A program made the position numbers and the translations under genes. From an uncultured Oscillibacter sp. (GTDB lineage Bacteria > Bacillota > Clostridia > Oscillospirales > Oscillospiraceae), in the NCBI GenBank assembly GCA_937884915.1, contig CALAAN010000052.1, positions 1-7,117 on the forward strand: DNA of 7,117 bases, written 5' to 3'. The notes beneath the pieces are model-generated. The model was given only the letters and a program-made list of their open reading frames with translations. It was not told where the DNA came from and searched no databases. Shown piece by piece: positions 1 through 5,864 of this stretch (the stretch's first letter is position 1; each line of letters opens with the position of its first letter).

Positions 1-1746
1 GCTGCCGTCCAGCAGCTCGACGTCGGACGCCTCGATCCAGTTCTCCGTGACGTAGCCGTCGCGGTAGGAGACGCGCACACGGTCACCGACGTTCAGCAGC
101 GGTGCGTATGCGACCTCGGCCGCGCTCATGCGCACGGAAAAGGTGCTCTCGCCGTCAAAGCGCAGGAAGTAGATGCTGTTGCCATTGACGACCGCCGTGC
201 GGATCTCGGCGATCGTGCCCTCGACGCTCTTATAATCGCTCGGTGTGACGTCGATCTCACTCTGATCGTCGGAGATGAGGTTGTTTTTGAGCAGCATCTG
301 GCGGTAGTTTGCCTCGCAGTCGGCGACCGTTGCGCCGGTGGCGACGATCTGATACTGGTTGACGTTGACCATCGCGTACATCTTGACGAGCTCGCTCGCG
401 TCCTTGAGTGCCATAAAGTACGTCGGCTGCTCGGCGATGTTTAAAAGCAGCGGGAACGTCGCGTTGTAGCGCAGGTTCTGCACCTGACCCTCGGCGCTGT
501 CCATCGCGCTGTACTCCGTCGCGCCCGCGCAGGGATAGTACTTTGTCTCCTTCGTGCGCTGGTTGGAGAGCAGGAAGCCGATGTTGCTCTCGTCGCCGCC
601 GACGCTCGTCACGCCCGTGTAGAGGTAGACGTCGTCGCCCTCGGCAAGGTAGTTGTAGCCGTCGGTCGTGACGGTCACGTCGCGCTGACCGAAGATCGAA
701 TTCCAGAAGCCGTTGTGATATTGGCCGTAGTAGTCGTACTGCTCGATGATGAGCTCGGCGGAGTAGACGTGGTCGACCCACGCGGGCGGCTCTTCGTAGT
801 ATTCGCTCTCGCCCGTGATGGCGTTGACGAGCACCGCGCCGTGGTTGTCCGTGCCGCCAAACAGGCCGATGGTCTTTTCCTTTTTGGCGCAGACCCAGTA
901 GGGCGTGCCGTCCTCGTCGATCTCAAAGACCGGCTCTTCAAACATATAGGTGGGATACGCGAAGCGCAAATGACGGTAGAGGTTGCGGGAGAAGTGCTCG
1001 GCGGTCGTATACTTCATGCCGTCAGAAAGGCGCACGACCTCGACATTCTGTGTGACCATGTCGATGATGAGGTAGGCGGGAAGACCCTCCGAGCGGTTGT
1101 TGAACCACTTGATGATGTCGCCGTAGCGCAGCGGCGTGACGCGCACGGGACGGCCGTGGTAGTTGATCTGCGTGTAGTTTTCGGCGACCTCGAACTGCGA
1201 GACCATGTCAGCCAGCTCGCCGAGCTTGCGGTCGCCGAGCTTTTCGGCGCTGTCGCGGTCGAGCATCGGGATACGGTCATACGAGACCTCTTCAATTTCA
1301 CTTGAAAAGCTGCCGCTCTCAATCGGCAGCAGCGCCTGATAGTCCTTGGCCCGCAGCACGACCCACGACGTCAGCGCGCCGACAAGCGCCGTGACGATCA
1401 TCAGCGCCACGACGATAAAGGGCACGGTACACTGCTTTTTGACGAACGTGAAGTAGCCCTTGGCCCCCGTGCCCTGAAAGCCGGAGGTGAAAAGCGCGCA
1501 GATGCAGTACGTGACGCAGAGCAGCAGCACAAAGCCGTAGAACTCCTCGGCATGCAGATTGATGGCGGGCAGCTGCACGTAGAAGAAGACCGCGCCGACG
1601 AGCAGCGTGACGAGCGTGTTGACCGCGATGCGGCCGCCCTTGCTGCCAATCGACTTGCGGGGCTTGCGCTCTTTCTTGGGCTTGGGCGCGGCGTTCGGGT
1701 CAAACTGAAAGCCGTTTGCGTCCGAGCCGGAAAATTTGATGTCCAT
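1..1746 (-). CDS. Conserved membrane protein of unknown function, three N-terminal TM helices and large outside domain (3' end outside window)
   Basis: The frame is open from an ATG at 1744-1746 to the window edge, giving 582 codons without a stop; the C-terminus is missing or lies just beyond position 1. An AGGAAGG ribosome-binding site (1756-1762) sits 9 nt before the ATG. The product has a basic cytoplasmic N-terminus (residues 22-38, rich in Lys/Arg), then hydrophobic helices at about 40-60, 69-88 and 109-131. The Lys-containing loop between helices 2 and 3 fits N-in topology, which places residues 132-582 outside the membrane. The outside part is rich in Tyr, Asp and Glu. It has a conserved-looking core (about 190-330, with motifs such as YHGRPVRVTPLRYGD and KTIGLFGG) and a small beta-rich, possibly OB-like end (about 505-575). 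I recall similar uncharacterised proteins in Firmicutes but no assigned function. There is no cleavable signal peptide and no twin-arginine motif. It is divergent from the SLH-hydrolase gene, which does not establish a functional link. Confidence 0.8.
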   Translation of the reverse strand, partial: MDIKFSGSDANGFQFDPNAAPKPKKERKPRKSIGSKGGRIAVNTLVTLLVGAVFFYVQLPAINLHAEEFYGFVLLLCVTYCICALFTSGFQGTGAKGYFTFVKKQCTVPFIVVALMIVTALVGALTSWVVLRAKDYQALLPIESGSFSSEIEEVSYDRIPMLDRDSAEKLGDRKLGELADMVSQFEVAENYTQINYHGRPVRVTPLRYGDIIKWFNNRSEGLPAYLIIDMVTQNVEVVRLSDGMKYTTAEHFSRNLYRHLRFAYPTYMFEEPVFEIDEDGTPYWVCAKKEKTIGLFGGTDNHGAVLVNAITGESEYYEEPPAWVDHVYSAELIIEQYDYYGQYHNGFWNSIFGQRDVTVTTDGYNYLAEGDDVYLYTGVTSVGGDESNIGFLLSNQRTKETKYYPCAGATEYSAMDSAEGQVQNLRYNATFPLLLNIAEQPTYFMALKDASELVKMYAMVNVNQYQIVATGATVADCEANYRQMLLKNNLISDDQSEIDVTPSDYKSVEGTIAEIRTAVVNGNSIYFLRFDGESTFSVRMSAAEVAYAPLLNVGDRVRVSYRDGYVTENWIEASDVELLDGS

Positions 1747-1791
1747 AGAATATTTCCTTCCTGATGAAATGGGAACAATGCTTATTTTTAT

Positions 1792-1820
1792 AGTATACCG
1801 TGATTGCCCCGTAAAAACAA
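1792..1820 (-). promoter_or_regulatory. Probable sigma-A promoter for the membrane-protein gene
   Basis: Read on the minus strand, TATACT (1797-1792, 5 of 6 to consensus) lies 17 nt downstream of TTGTTT (1820-1815, 3 of 6). Transcription would start about 40 nt upstream of the ATG at 1746, leaving room for the ribosome-binding site at 1756-1762. The -35 is weak, so the start may be regulated or rely on the AT-rich surroundings. This is pattern matching only. Confidence 0.5.
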
Positions 1821-1853
1821 GGGCGAACGGCAAATCATACACCGGCAGCGCAA

Positions 1854-1974
1854 AAAGTGAAAATGCAGGACGTGAAAGTTGATTGTGCATGTCGTACGGG
1901 AAAGAGAGTCGATACGTTGTATACAGTGGCTAAAAATGCAATTTGTTCAAACTTTAACTTGCTATTTTCACTTT
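1854..1974. repeat. Nested imperfect inverted repeat in the divergent intergenic region
   Basis: An exact 11-bp inverted pair, AAAGTGAAAAT (1854-1864) and ATTTTCACTTT (1964-1974), encloses two further matching pairs. These are GTGAAAGTT (1872-1880) against AACTTTAAC (1950-1958, one mismatch) and ATTGTGCAT (1882-1890) against ATGCAAT (1936-1942, with a gap). All three pairs are centred within a few bases of 1914, and a small ATAC-GTT-GTAT dyad (1912-1922) lies close to that centre. The right outer arm falls inside the predicted plus-strand promoter (1959-1987). It could be a two-site operator, a cruciform-forming element or the remnant of a small non-autonomous element. No target-site duplication was seen. 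The symmetry is real in the sequence; its role is unknown. Confidence 0.5.
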
Positions 1975-1987
1975 GCCTCGCTATCAT
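1959..1987 (+). promoter_or_regulatory. Probable sigma-A promoter for the SLH-hydrolase gene
   Basis: TTGCTA (1959-1964, 4 of 6) and TATCAT (1982-1987, 5 of 6) are separated by 17 nt. The predicted transcript starts near 1994 and has a leader of about 47 nt that contains a hairpin and the AAGGAG ribosome-binding site at 2028-2033. The 11-bp repeat arm 1964-1974 lies in the spacer, so a protein bound there would block RNA polymerase. Other weak -10-like sequences occur upstream (around 1920-1927) but lack a paired -35. Confidence 0.45.
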
Positions 1988-1996
1988 GGCGGTAGA

Positions 1997-2014
1997 GCGG
2001 CATGCGCGTGCCGC
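1997..2014 (+). other. GC-rich hairpin at the 5' end of the SLH-hydrolase leader
   Basis: GCGGCAT (1997-2003) pairs with GTGCCGC (2008-2014) over seven pairs, the innermost being a U-G pair, around a GCGC loop. The hairpin begins only a few bases after the predicted transcription start, a position where stem-loops can protect mRNA from 5'-end decay. It has no following T tract, so it is not a terminator. It ends 13 nt before the ribosome-binding site and should not mask it. Confidence 0.4.
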
Positions 2015-2040
2015 CCAATATCGAACGAAGGAGAATTTGT

Positions 2041-3417
2041 ATGAAAAGATTGTCTCTGAAAGCAACGTCCCTCATTCTGGCACTTGTTCTCGCACTCAGT
2101 CTCTCCGTCACCGCCTTCGCAGATAACACCGACTCTTCGCTGACCCGCGCCGAAGTGACGCAGGAGGTCATCAAGAATATGGGCCTCGATGCGCAGGCGG
2201 AGGCGAGCGCCAAGGATGCAAGCGCGTTCAAGGATGTTGCCGAGGGCAGCAAGTTTGAAGGCGCGATCAACCTCGCCTACTCCAAGGGCATCGTCAACGG
2301 CGTCAGCAAGGACGCATTTGCGCCCGACGCAGCCGTCACGCAGTTGGAAGCGGCTGCGATGGTTCTGCGCAGCACGGGCCTTGACAAGGCGCTGCTGAGC
2401 GACTGGCCCGCGGACTATGACGATATGGCCATCTGGTCCGGCCTGATGGACGGCCTGACCTACGAGGCTTCCAAGCCCGTGACGACGGCGATGCTCGAGC
2501 AGATGCTCAAAAATGCCGCGTCGATCGCGGACAAGCCGGTCATCGGCATCAGCTGGTCCTATGATGGACAGAATTACGACTCCCACAAGACGATCTTCAA
2601 GACCGTCGGCGCTATCCCCGTCGAGCTCGATCAGGTGACGAGCACGGCCGTGAAGTACGACGCCGAGGGCAAGATCGAGTCCGCTTATCTCGAAGAGAGC
2701 GGCATGCTCAAGCAGGAATACGCCGACAAGGTGAAGGAAAAGGATCTCACGACCAGCAACGTCGGCGCTGTGATGCAGGCCATCGACGGCGTGTTCTTCA
2801 CCGGCGGCGAGGATGTGAGCCCATCTCTGTTCAAGGTCCCCGAGAAGGAAAAGAACGAGGGCGAAGAGATCAACGCCACGCGCGATATCTCCGACTACAT
2901 GCTCATGGCCTATTGCCTCGAAAAGGATGTGCCGACGTTCGCGGTCTGCCGCGGCGAGCAGGTGATGTCCATCGTCTCCGGCTGCACGTTCATTCAGGAT
3001 ATCCCCAACTACTATAAGGAGCAGGGCGCGACCTATCACGACTCGCACAGAATGCCTGTCGGCGCGCCTGACCGCACCTATGCCCGTCACGATGTGGTCA
3101 TCAACAAGGACGCCTCCAAGTGGCTCTACAAGATCGTCGGCTCCACGGAGCTGAAGAACGTCTCCTCCTGGCACCACCAGGCGGTCGGCGGCGTTGAGGG
3201 CACGAACCTCACCGTCGTCAGCACGGCGACGATCGACGGCGTGGAGATCATCGAGGCGGTCGAGCGTCAGGACAAGACGTTCTGCCTCGGCGTGCAGTTC
3301 CACCCCGAGAACGACTGCAAGTTCGTGCTCTACACCAAGACCCCCGAAAAGGCCCTGTGCGACTATGAGACCTGCCTGAACTTCTTCAAGACACTGGTCG
3401 AGTACGCGGGCAAGTAA
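2041..3417 (+). CDS. Secreted SLH-domain protein with class I glutamine amidotransferase (peptidase C26, PuuD-like) hydrolase domain
   Basis: The 458-residue product begins with a signal peptide (Lys2-Arg3, hydrophobic 8-26, likely cut after Ala27 in VTAFA-D). The start at 2041 is chosen because AAGGAG (2028-2033) lies 7 nt upstream and the signal peptide begins there; an in-frame ATG at 2002 has no such site. Residues 31-160 contain SLH sequence: a partial repeat, one clear repeat (about 62-111, FKDV...GIVNG...F.PDAAVT..EAAAMVLR) and a degenerate third, which suggests cell-wall or S-layer attachment. Residues about 165-455 form a class I amidotransferase fold. Visible landmarks are FFTGGEDVSPSLF (252-264), nucleophile Cys303 in VCRGEQ, SSWHHQAV (375-382) and His421/Glu423 in GVQFHPE. 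The family cleaves gamma-glutamyl amide bonds, as in gamma-glutamyl-GABA or folyl-polyglutamates; the substrate here is unknown. Known PuuD-type enzymes are cytosolic, so export is the odd feature. The gene appears monocistronic, ending at the terminator 3447-3480. Confidence 0.9.
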   Translation: MKRLSLKATSLILALVLALSLSVTAFADNTDSSLTRAEVTQEVIKNMGLDAQAEASAKDASAFKDVAEGSKFEGAINLAYSKGIVNGVSKDAFAPDAAVTQLEAAAMVLRSTGLDKALLSDWPADYDDMAIWSGLMDGLTYEASKPVTTAMLEQMLKNAASIADKPVIGISWSYDGQNYDSHKTIFKTVGAIPVELDQVTSTAVKYDAEGKIESAYLEESGMLKQEYADKVKEKDLTTSNVGAVMQAIDGVFFTGGEDVSPSLFKVPEKEKNEGEEINATRDISDYMLMAYCLEKDVPTFAVCRGEQVMSIVSGCTFIQDIPNYYKEQGATYHDSHRMPVGAPDRTYARHDVVINKDASKWLYKIVGSTELKNVSSWHHQAVGGVEGTNLTVVSTATIDGVEIIEAVERQDKTFCLGVQFHPENDCKFVLYTKTPEKALCDYETCLNFFKTLVEYAGK

Positions 3418-3446
3418 GGATACATAACTCACAACAGAATGCATAG

Positions 3447-3480
3447 AAAAAAGGTCCCGTCTTCGGACGGGACCCTTTTT
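3447..3480. terminator. Bidirectional rho-independent terminator between convergent genes
   Basis: A perfect 9-bp stem (GGTCCCGTC 3453-3461 with GACGGGACC 3466-3474) is closed by a TTCG loop on a C-G pair, the very stable cUUCGg tetraloop. It is followed by C and five T on the plus strand and preceded by six A (3447-3452), which become a U tract on the minus strand. It lies 29 nt after the stop of the plus-strand hydrolase and 16 nt after the stop of the minus-strand methyltransferase gene, so it fits termination of both. Confidence 0.9.
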
Positions 3481-3496
3481 GACGTATTATGATTGC

Positions 3497-5227
3497 TTAC
3501 GACGCCTTCTGTGCCTTCAGGATGGCGACGGCCTCGCGGGCGGAGGCGCCGGCGTCCTCACCGTAGAAGTCTGCGCCGATCTCATCGCAGAAACTCTGGC
3601 TGATGGGCGCGCCGCCGATGATGACCTTGATCTGATCCTGCAGGCCGCGCTCGTGGACGAGTGCGACGACGCGGCGCATCTCCTCCATCGTGGTGGTCAG
3701 AAGCGATGAGCAGGCGATCACGCCGCAGTGATTCTGCACGGCGGTGTCGACAAATTTTTCCGCCGAGGCGTCGGTGCCGAGGTCGAAGACCTCGATGCCG
3801 CTGCCCTCCATCATGATCTTGACGAGGTTTTTGCCGATGTCGTGCATATCGCCCTTCACGGTGCCGAGGCACACGCGGCCGACGGGCTCGTTGCCCTCGC
3901 CGACCATCAGGGGCTTCAAGAACTCCGTGGCGGCGGACATGCAGCGCGCGGCCATGAGCATTTCGGGCACGAACGCGCGGTTGGCCGAAAACGCCTCGCC
4001 GAGGCGGTTCATGCCGACGATCATGCCCTTGGAGAGAATGTCGCTTGGGCCGTGGCCCTCATCAAGCGCCTGCTGGCAGAGGGTGAGCAGCTTTTTCTGC
4101 TGGCCGCGCTCGAGCGCGCGGGCGATCAGCTCAAAGATGTCAGCGGATTCCTGCGCGGAGGCTGCGGCCTGCACCGTCTCGGCCTTTGCCTCGCCGACCT
4201 TGCGCTTCGGCACGGCGGGAAGCGGCGTGACGGGGATGTGCAGCTCCGCGTTGTACTCGTTTACGGCCTGATCGAGATACTGATCCACATGTGGGAAGAC
4301 TGTACCGGCAAGGCCGTAGGTGATCGAGGGAATGAAGTGTCCGCCGGGGCAGCAGCGCGCGAGCGCGTCTCTTGCGTAGGCAAGAATTTCGTCCGGCTGC
4401 GCATCCGCACGGTCGATGGCGGCGCCGAAGCCGCCCATGAGCGTGAGCTTGCCGTTCAGGTGACGCTGGAGGGCGGGGATATCGTTCTCCGGCAGCACAC
4501 CCTGCCAGACCTGAATGCCGATCTCGGTCATGTCGTCTACAATGGGGACGAGGTACGAGTCGGCGTGGTGGATGGCGATGACGCCGCGCGAGCGGATGTA
4601 GCCGTAGAAGCGGCGGTAGGGTTCCTTGAAGAACTCGCGCCACATATCGGGATTCATGAAGAGGGCGTTTTTCGTGCCCCAGTCGTCGTGGGAGAAAACG
4701 ACGTCGGGCTGTAAGCCGTCGATCAGGCGGCGGACATAGTCAAGGCGGTACTGCGTGATCGCCTCGATGAGCTCGTGCATCTCGTCGGGATGCTCGTAGA
4801 GCGCGGTCAGCGTATCTTCAAAGCCCATGAGGAAGTGGCACTGCTCAAAAATGCCTGTGCCCATGAAACCGGCGAGAAGCCTGCCCTCGGCGTCGGCAGC
4901 GGCGCGCGAGCGCGTGCGGCACTCCTCCCAGCCCTCGGAGCAGACGCTCAGATCGGGCACGTGGACGGTCTCTTTCCAGCGGGTGACATCCGTGCAGACC
5001 GACAGCTCCGGCGTGTGAACGGGGATGGGGCCGGGGGCGTCCTCGGGAAAGCTGATGGTTGTGCCCCAGCGGTCCTTGCTCACGGTGCCGCGCTTGCGGT
5101 TGCCGCGAAGATAGGTGTTGATGGGGTCCGTCAGGCACATGTGCAGTGCCTCGTACTGGCAAAGCTGACGCTCGGGCTGGCCGTCAGGCTTGATGAGTTC
5201 AAGAAAAATTTCTTTCGGGGTAGACAT
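3497..5227 (-). CDS. UroD-like methyltransferase fused to a cobalamin-binding (corrinoid) domain
   Basis: This 576-residue protein joins two modules that are often separate in anaerobic methyl-transfer systems. Residues 1-330 resemble the uroporphyrinogen decarboxylase (UroD) superfamily barrel, here as in MtaA/MtbA-type corrinoid methyltransferases rather than haem enzymes. A Pro/Ala-rich linker (331-360) leads to a helical cap (about 361-448) and a Rossmann cobalamin domain (449-576). The latter contains GTVKGDMHDIGKN with the D460-x-H462-x-x-G465 signature, whose His replaces the lower ligand of cobalt, followed by SSLLTTTM (507-514) and VIIGGAPIS (536-544). The expected role is methyl transfer between a small substrate and protein-bound Co(I)/methyl-Co(III) in the cytoplasm. 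CmuA, the chloromethane methyltransferase, has the same domain order. The MtaA/MtbA zinc motif (HxC...C) is not evident: H220-H221-A222-D223 occupies the first site. Start at 5227: AAAGGAG (5236-5242) lies 8 nt upstream, while an in-frame ATG at 5257 would place that site inside the gene. Substrate unknown. Confidence 0.9.
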   Translation of the reverse strand: MSTPKEIFLELIKPDGQPERQLCQYEALHMCLTDPINTYLRGNRKRGTVSKDRWGTTISFPEDAPGPIPVHTPELSVCTDVTRWKETVHVPDLSVCSEGWEECRTRSRAAADAEGRLLAGFMGTGIFEQCHFLMGFEDTLTALYEHPDEMHELIEAITQYRLDYVRRLIDGLQPDVVFSHDDWGTKNALFMNPDMWREFFKEPYRRFYGYIRSRGVIAIHHADSYLVPIVDDMTEIGIQVWQGVLPENDIPALQRHLNGKLTLMGGFGAAIDRADAQPDEILAYARDALARCCPGGHFIPSITYGLAGTVFPHVDQYLDQAVNEYNAELHIPVTPLPAVPKRKVGEAKAETVQAAASAQESADIFELIARALERGQQKKLLTLCQQALDEGHGPSDILSKGMIVGMNRLGEAFSANRAFVPEMLMAARCMSAATEFLKPLMVGEGNEPVGRVCLGTVKGDMHDIGKNLVKIMMEGSGIEVFDLGTDASAEKFVDTAVQNHCGVIACSSLLTTTMEEMRRVVALVHERGLQDQIKVIIGGAPISQSFCDEIGADFYGEDAGASAREAVAILKAQKAS

Positions 5228-5235
5228 GGGAAAAT

Positions 5236-5242
5236 CTCCTTT
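5236..5242 (-). promoter_or_regulatory. Ribosome-binding site of the methyltransferase-corrinoid fusion
   Basis: AAAGGAG on the minus strand lies 8 nt before the ATG at 5227 and one base after the TGA of the upstream DUF2284 gene (5246-5244). It decides the start codon. Its position suggests that ribosomes finishing DUF2284 can restart on the fusion gene, which would couple production of the two proteins. Confidence 0.8.
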
Positions 5243-5243
5243 A

Positions 5244-5771
5244 TCAATACAGCACACAGGCTGTGTAGGTCAAAGTGCGGGGGCCGTAGTTGTAGGCGAG
5301 GTTCGAGCGGACGCAGACGTCGCTGACGAACAGCCCGTAGGCCTCCATCGAAGAAAGACGCTGCTTGGGATGGCGGCAGGGCCGCTCCGGATAGGTACAC
5401 GTATGGCAGAGCGTGCAGGTGCGCGCCGTCAGCGGCAGGCAGTGGGGATATAAGAGCCGCGCCTGACGGGCAAAGGTCATAAAACGCTTTTTGTGGGCTT
5501 CTGAAAGCGTCGTCATGCCGATGTAATCGAATTCGTCCTCAAGCTGCGCGGTGCTCTGGACTAAAATTCCCTGTGAGTAACGCTTGATCTGCGCCCTTGC
5601 CTGATCGAGCGTGCCGCAGGCGGGCGGGCAGCTCCAGCTTTTGCCGTAGCGGCCGCAGCGGTCGGCCTCGCACATGGCGCGCACGGCTTCGAGCGGCTCG
5701 AGCGCATCCATATTCACCGGTGCGCACTGGGAAAAGCCAACCTCGCGGGCGAGGGTGAGAAGGTCTGTCAT
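5244..5771 (-). CDS. DUF2284 family cysteine-rich, predicted metal-binding protein
   Basis: The 175-residue product has twelve cysteines in two clusters. The first, C34-x4-C39-x8-C48-x3-C52 within ADRCGRYGKSWSCPPACG, is typical of DUF2284. The second, C119-x2-C122-x2-C125-x6-C132, resembles a ferredoxin-type [4Fe-4S] site. Other cysteines are at 16, 111, 153 and 172. There is no signal peptide or membrane helix, so it is probably cytosolic. It is the first gene of a two-gene operon, ending 16 nt before the methyltransferase-corrinoid fusion. The family has no established function; location next to corrinoid enzymes suggests electron transfer, cofactor handling or an accessory role in methyl transfer, but this is inference. 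Start at 5771 is preferred: AAGAGG (5785-5780) lies 8 nt upstream. The frame also extends to an ATG at 5864, but that would place the protein start upstream of the consensus promoter's transcription start. Confidence 0.85.
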   Translation of the reverse strand: MTDLLTLAREVGFSQCAPVNMDALEPLEAVRAMCEADRCGRYGKSWSCPPACGTLDQARAQIKRYSQGILVQSTAQLEDEFDYIGMTTLSEAHKKRFMTFARQARLLYPHCLPLTARTCTLCHTCTYPERPCRHPKQRLSSMEAYGLFVSDVCVRSNLAYNYGPRTLTYTACVLY

Positions 5772-5783
5772 AAGCAATGCCTC

Positions 5784-5813
5784 TTGACAAGGGAATTTAT
5801 TTCTGCGTAAAAT
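5784..5813 (+). promoter_or_regulatory. Sigma-A promoter for the corrinoid-activator gene
   Basis: An exact TTGACA (5784-5789) is followed after 18 nt by TAAAAT (5808-5813, 5 of 6), in an AT-rich stretch. The transcript would start near 5820, about 38 nt before the GTG at 5858. The -35 overlaps the AAGAGG ribosome-binding site of the opposing DUF2284 gene, and the predicted RNA runs straight through the opposing promoter at 5836-5864. Confidence 0.6.
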
Positions 5814-5835
5814 ACTATTTATACAATATTTATCT

Positions 5836-5864
5836 ATTATATGGGCGGGTGAAGCTCGTGTCAA
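5836..5864 (-). promoter_or_regulatory. Perfect-consensus sigma-A promoter for the DUF2284/methyltransferase operon
   Basis: On the minus strand TTGACA (5864-5859) and TATAAT (5841-5836) are both exact and are separated by exactly 17 nt. Transcription would start near 5829, giving a leader of about 58 nt before the ATG at 5771. The -35 box overlaps the GTG start codon and second codon of the divergent activator gene. The leader is too short for a cobalamin riboswitch and none is visible. Confidence 0.75.
5848..5852 (+). promoter_or_regulatory. Short-spaced ribosome-binding site that selects the GTG start of the activator
   Basis: GGTGA can pair with the 3' end of 16S rRNA (the complement of its UCACC) and lies 5 nt before the GTG at 5858. 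No AGGAGG-like site is present. A second in-frame GTG at 5849 overlaps this element and would have no obvious site of its own. Weak initiation is therefore expected. Confidence 0.4.

Noticed and set aside
2002..2040. Upstream in-frame ATG at 2002 as start of the SLH-hydrolase
   Set aside because: It lies within the leader hairpin, has no ribosome-binding site and would add 13 Arg-rich residues before a well-formed signal peptide.
1984..3444. A 486-codon open frame antisense to the SLH-hydrolase gene
   Set aside because: It mirrors a GC-rich coding gene, has no suitable ribosome-binding site or recognisable domain, and the plus-strand frame carries a signal peptide and catalytic motifs. The long frame is a by-product of codon bias.
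3728..4714. A 328-codon plus-strand open frame opposite the methyltransferase gene
   Set aside because: Low-complexity Ala/Val/Leu/Asp-rich translation with no domain. The minus strand encodes a clear UroD-like and cobalamin-binding protein over the same bases.
3497..5227. Haem biosynthesis role (true uroporphyrinogen decarboxylase)
   Set aside because: The barrel is fused to a cobalamin-binding module with DxHxxG and lies next to a corrinoid activator, which indicates a methyltransferase of the same superfamily.
5225..5257. An earlier ATG (5257) for the methyltransferase-corrinoid fusion
   Set aside because: It would overlap the end of the DUF2284 gene and place the strong AAAGGAG site inside the coding region. 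The ATG at 5227 has ideal spacing.
5772..5857. Cobalamin riboswitch upstream of the corrinoid genes
   Set aside because: Only 86 bp separate the genes and predicted leaders are about 38 and 58 nt, too short for that riboswitch. No B12-box-like sequence was seen.
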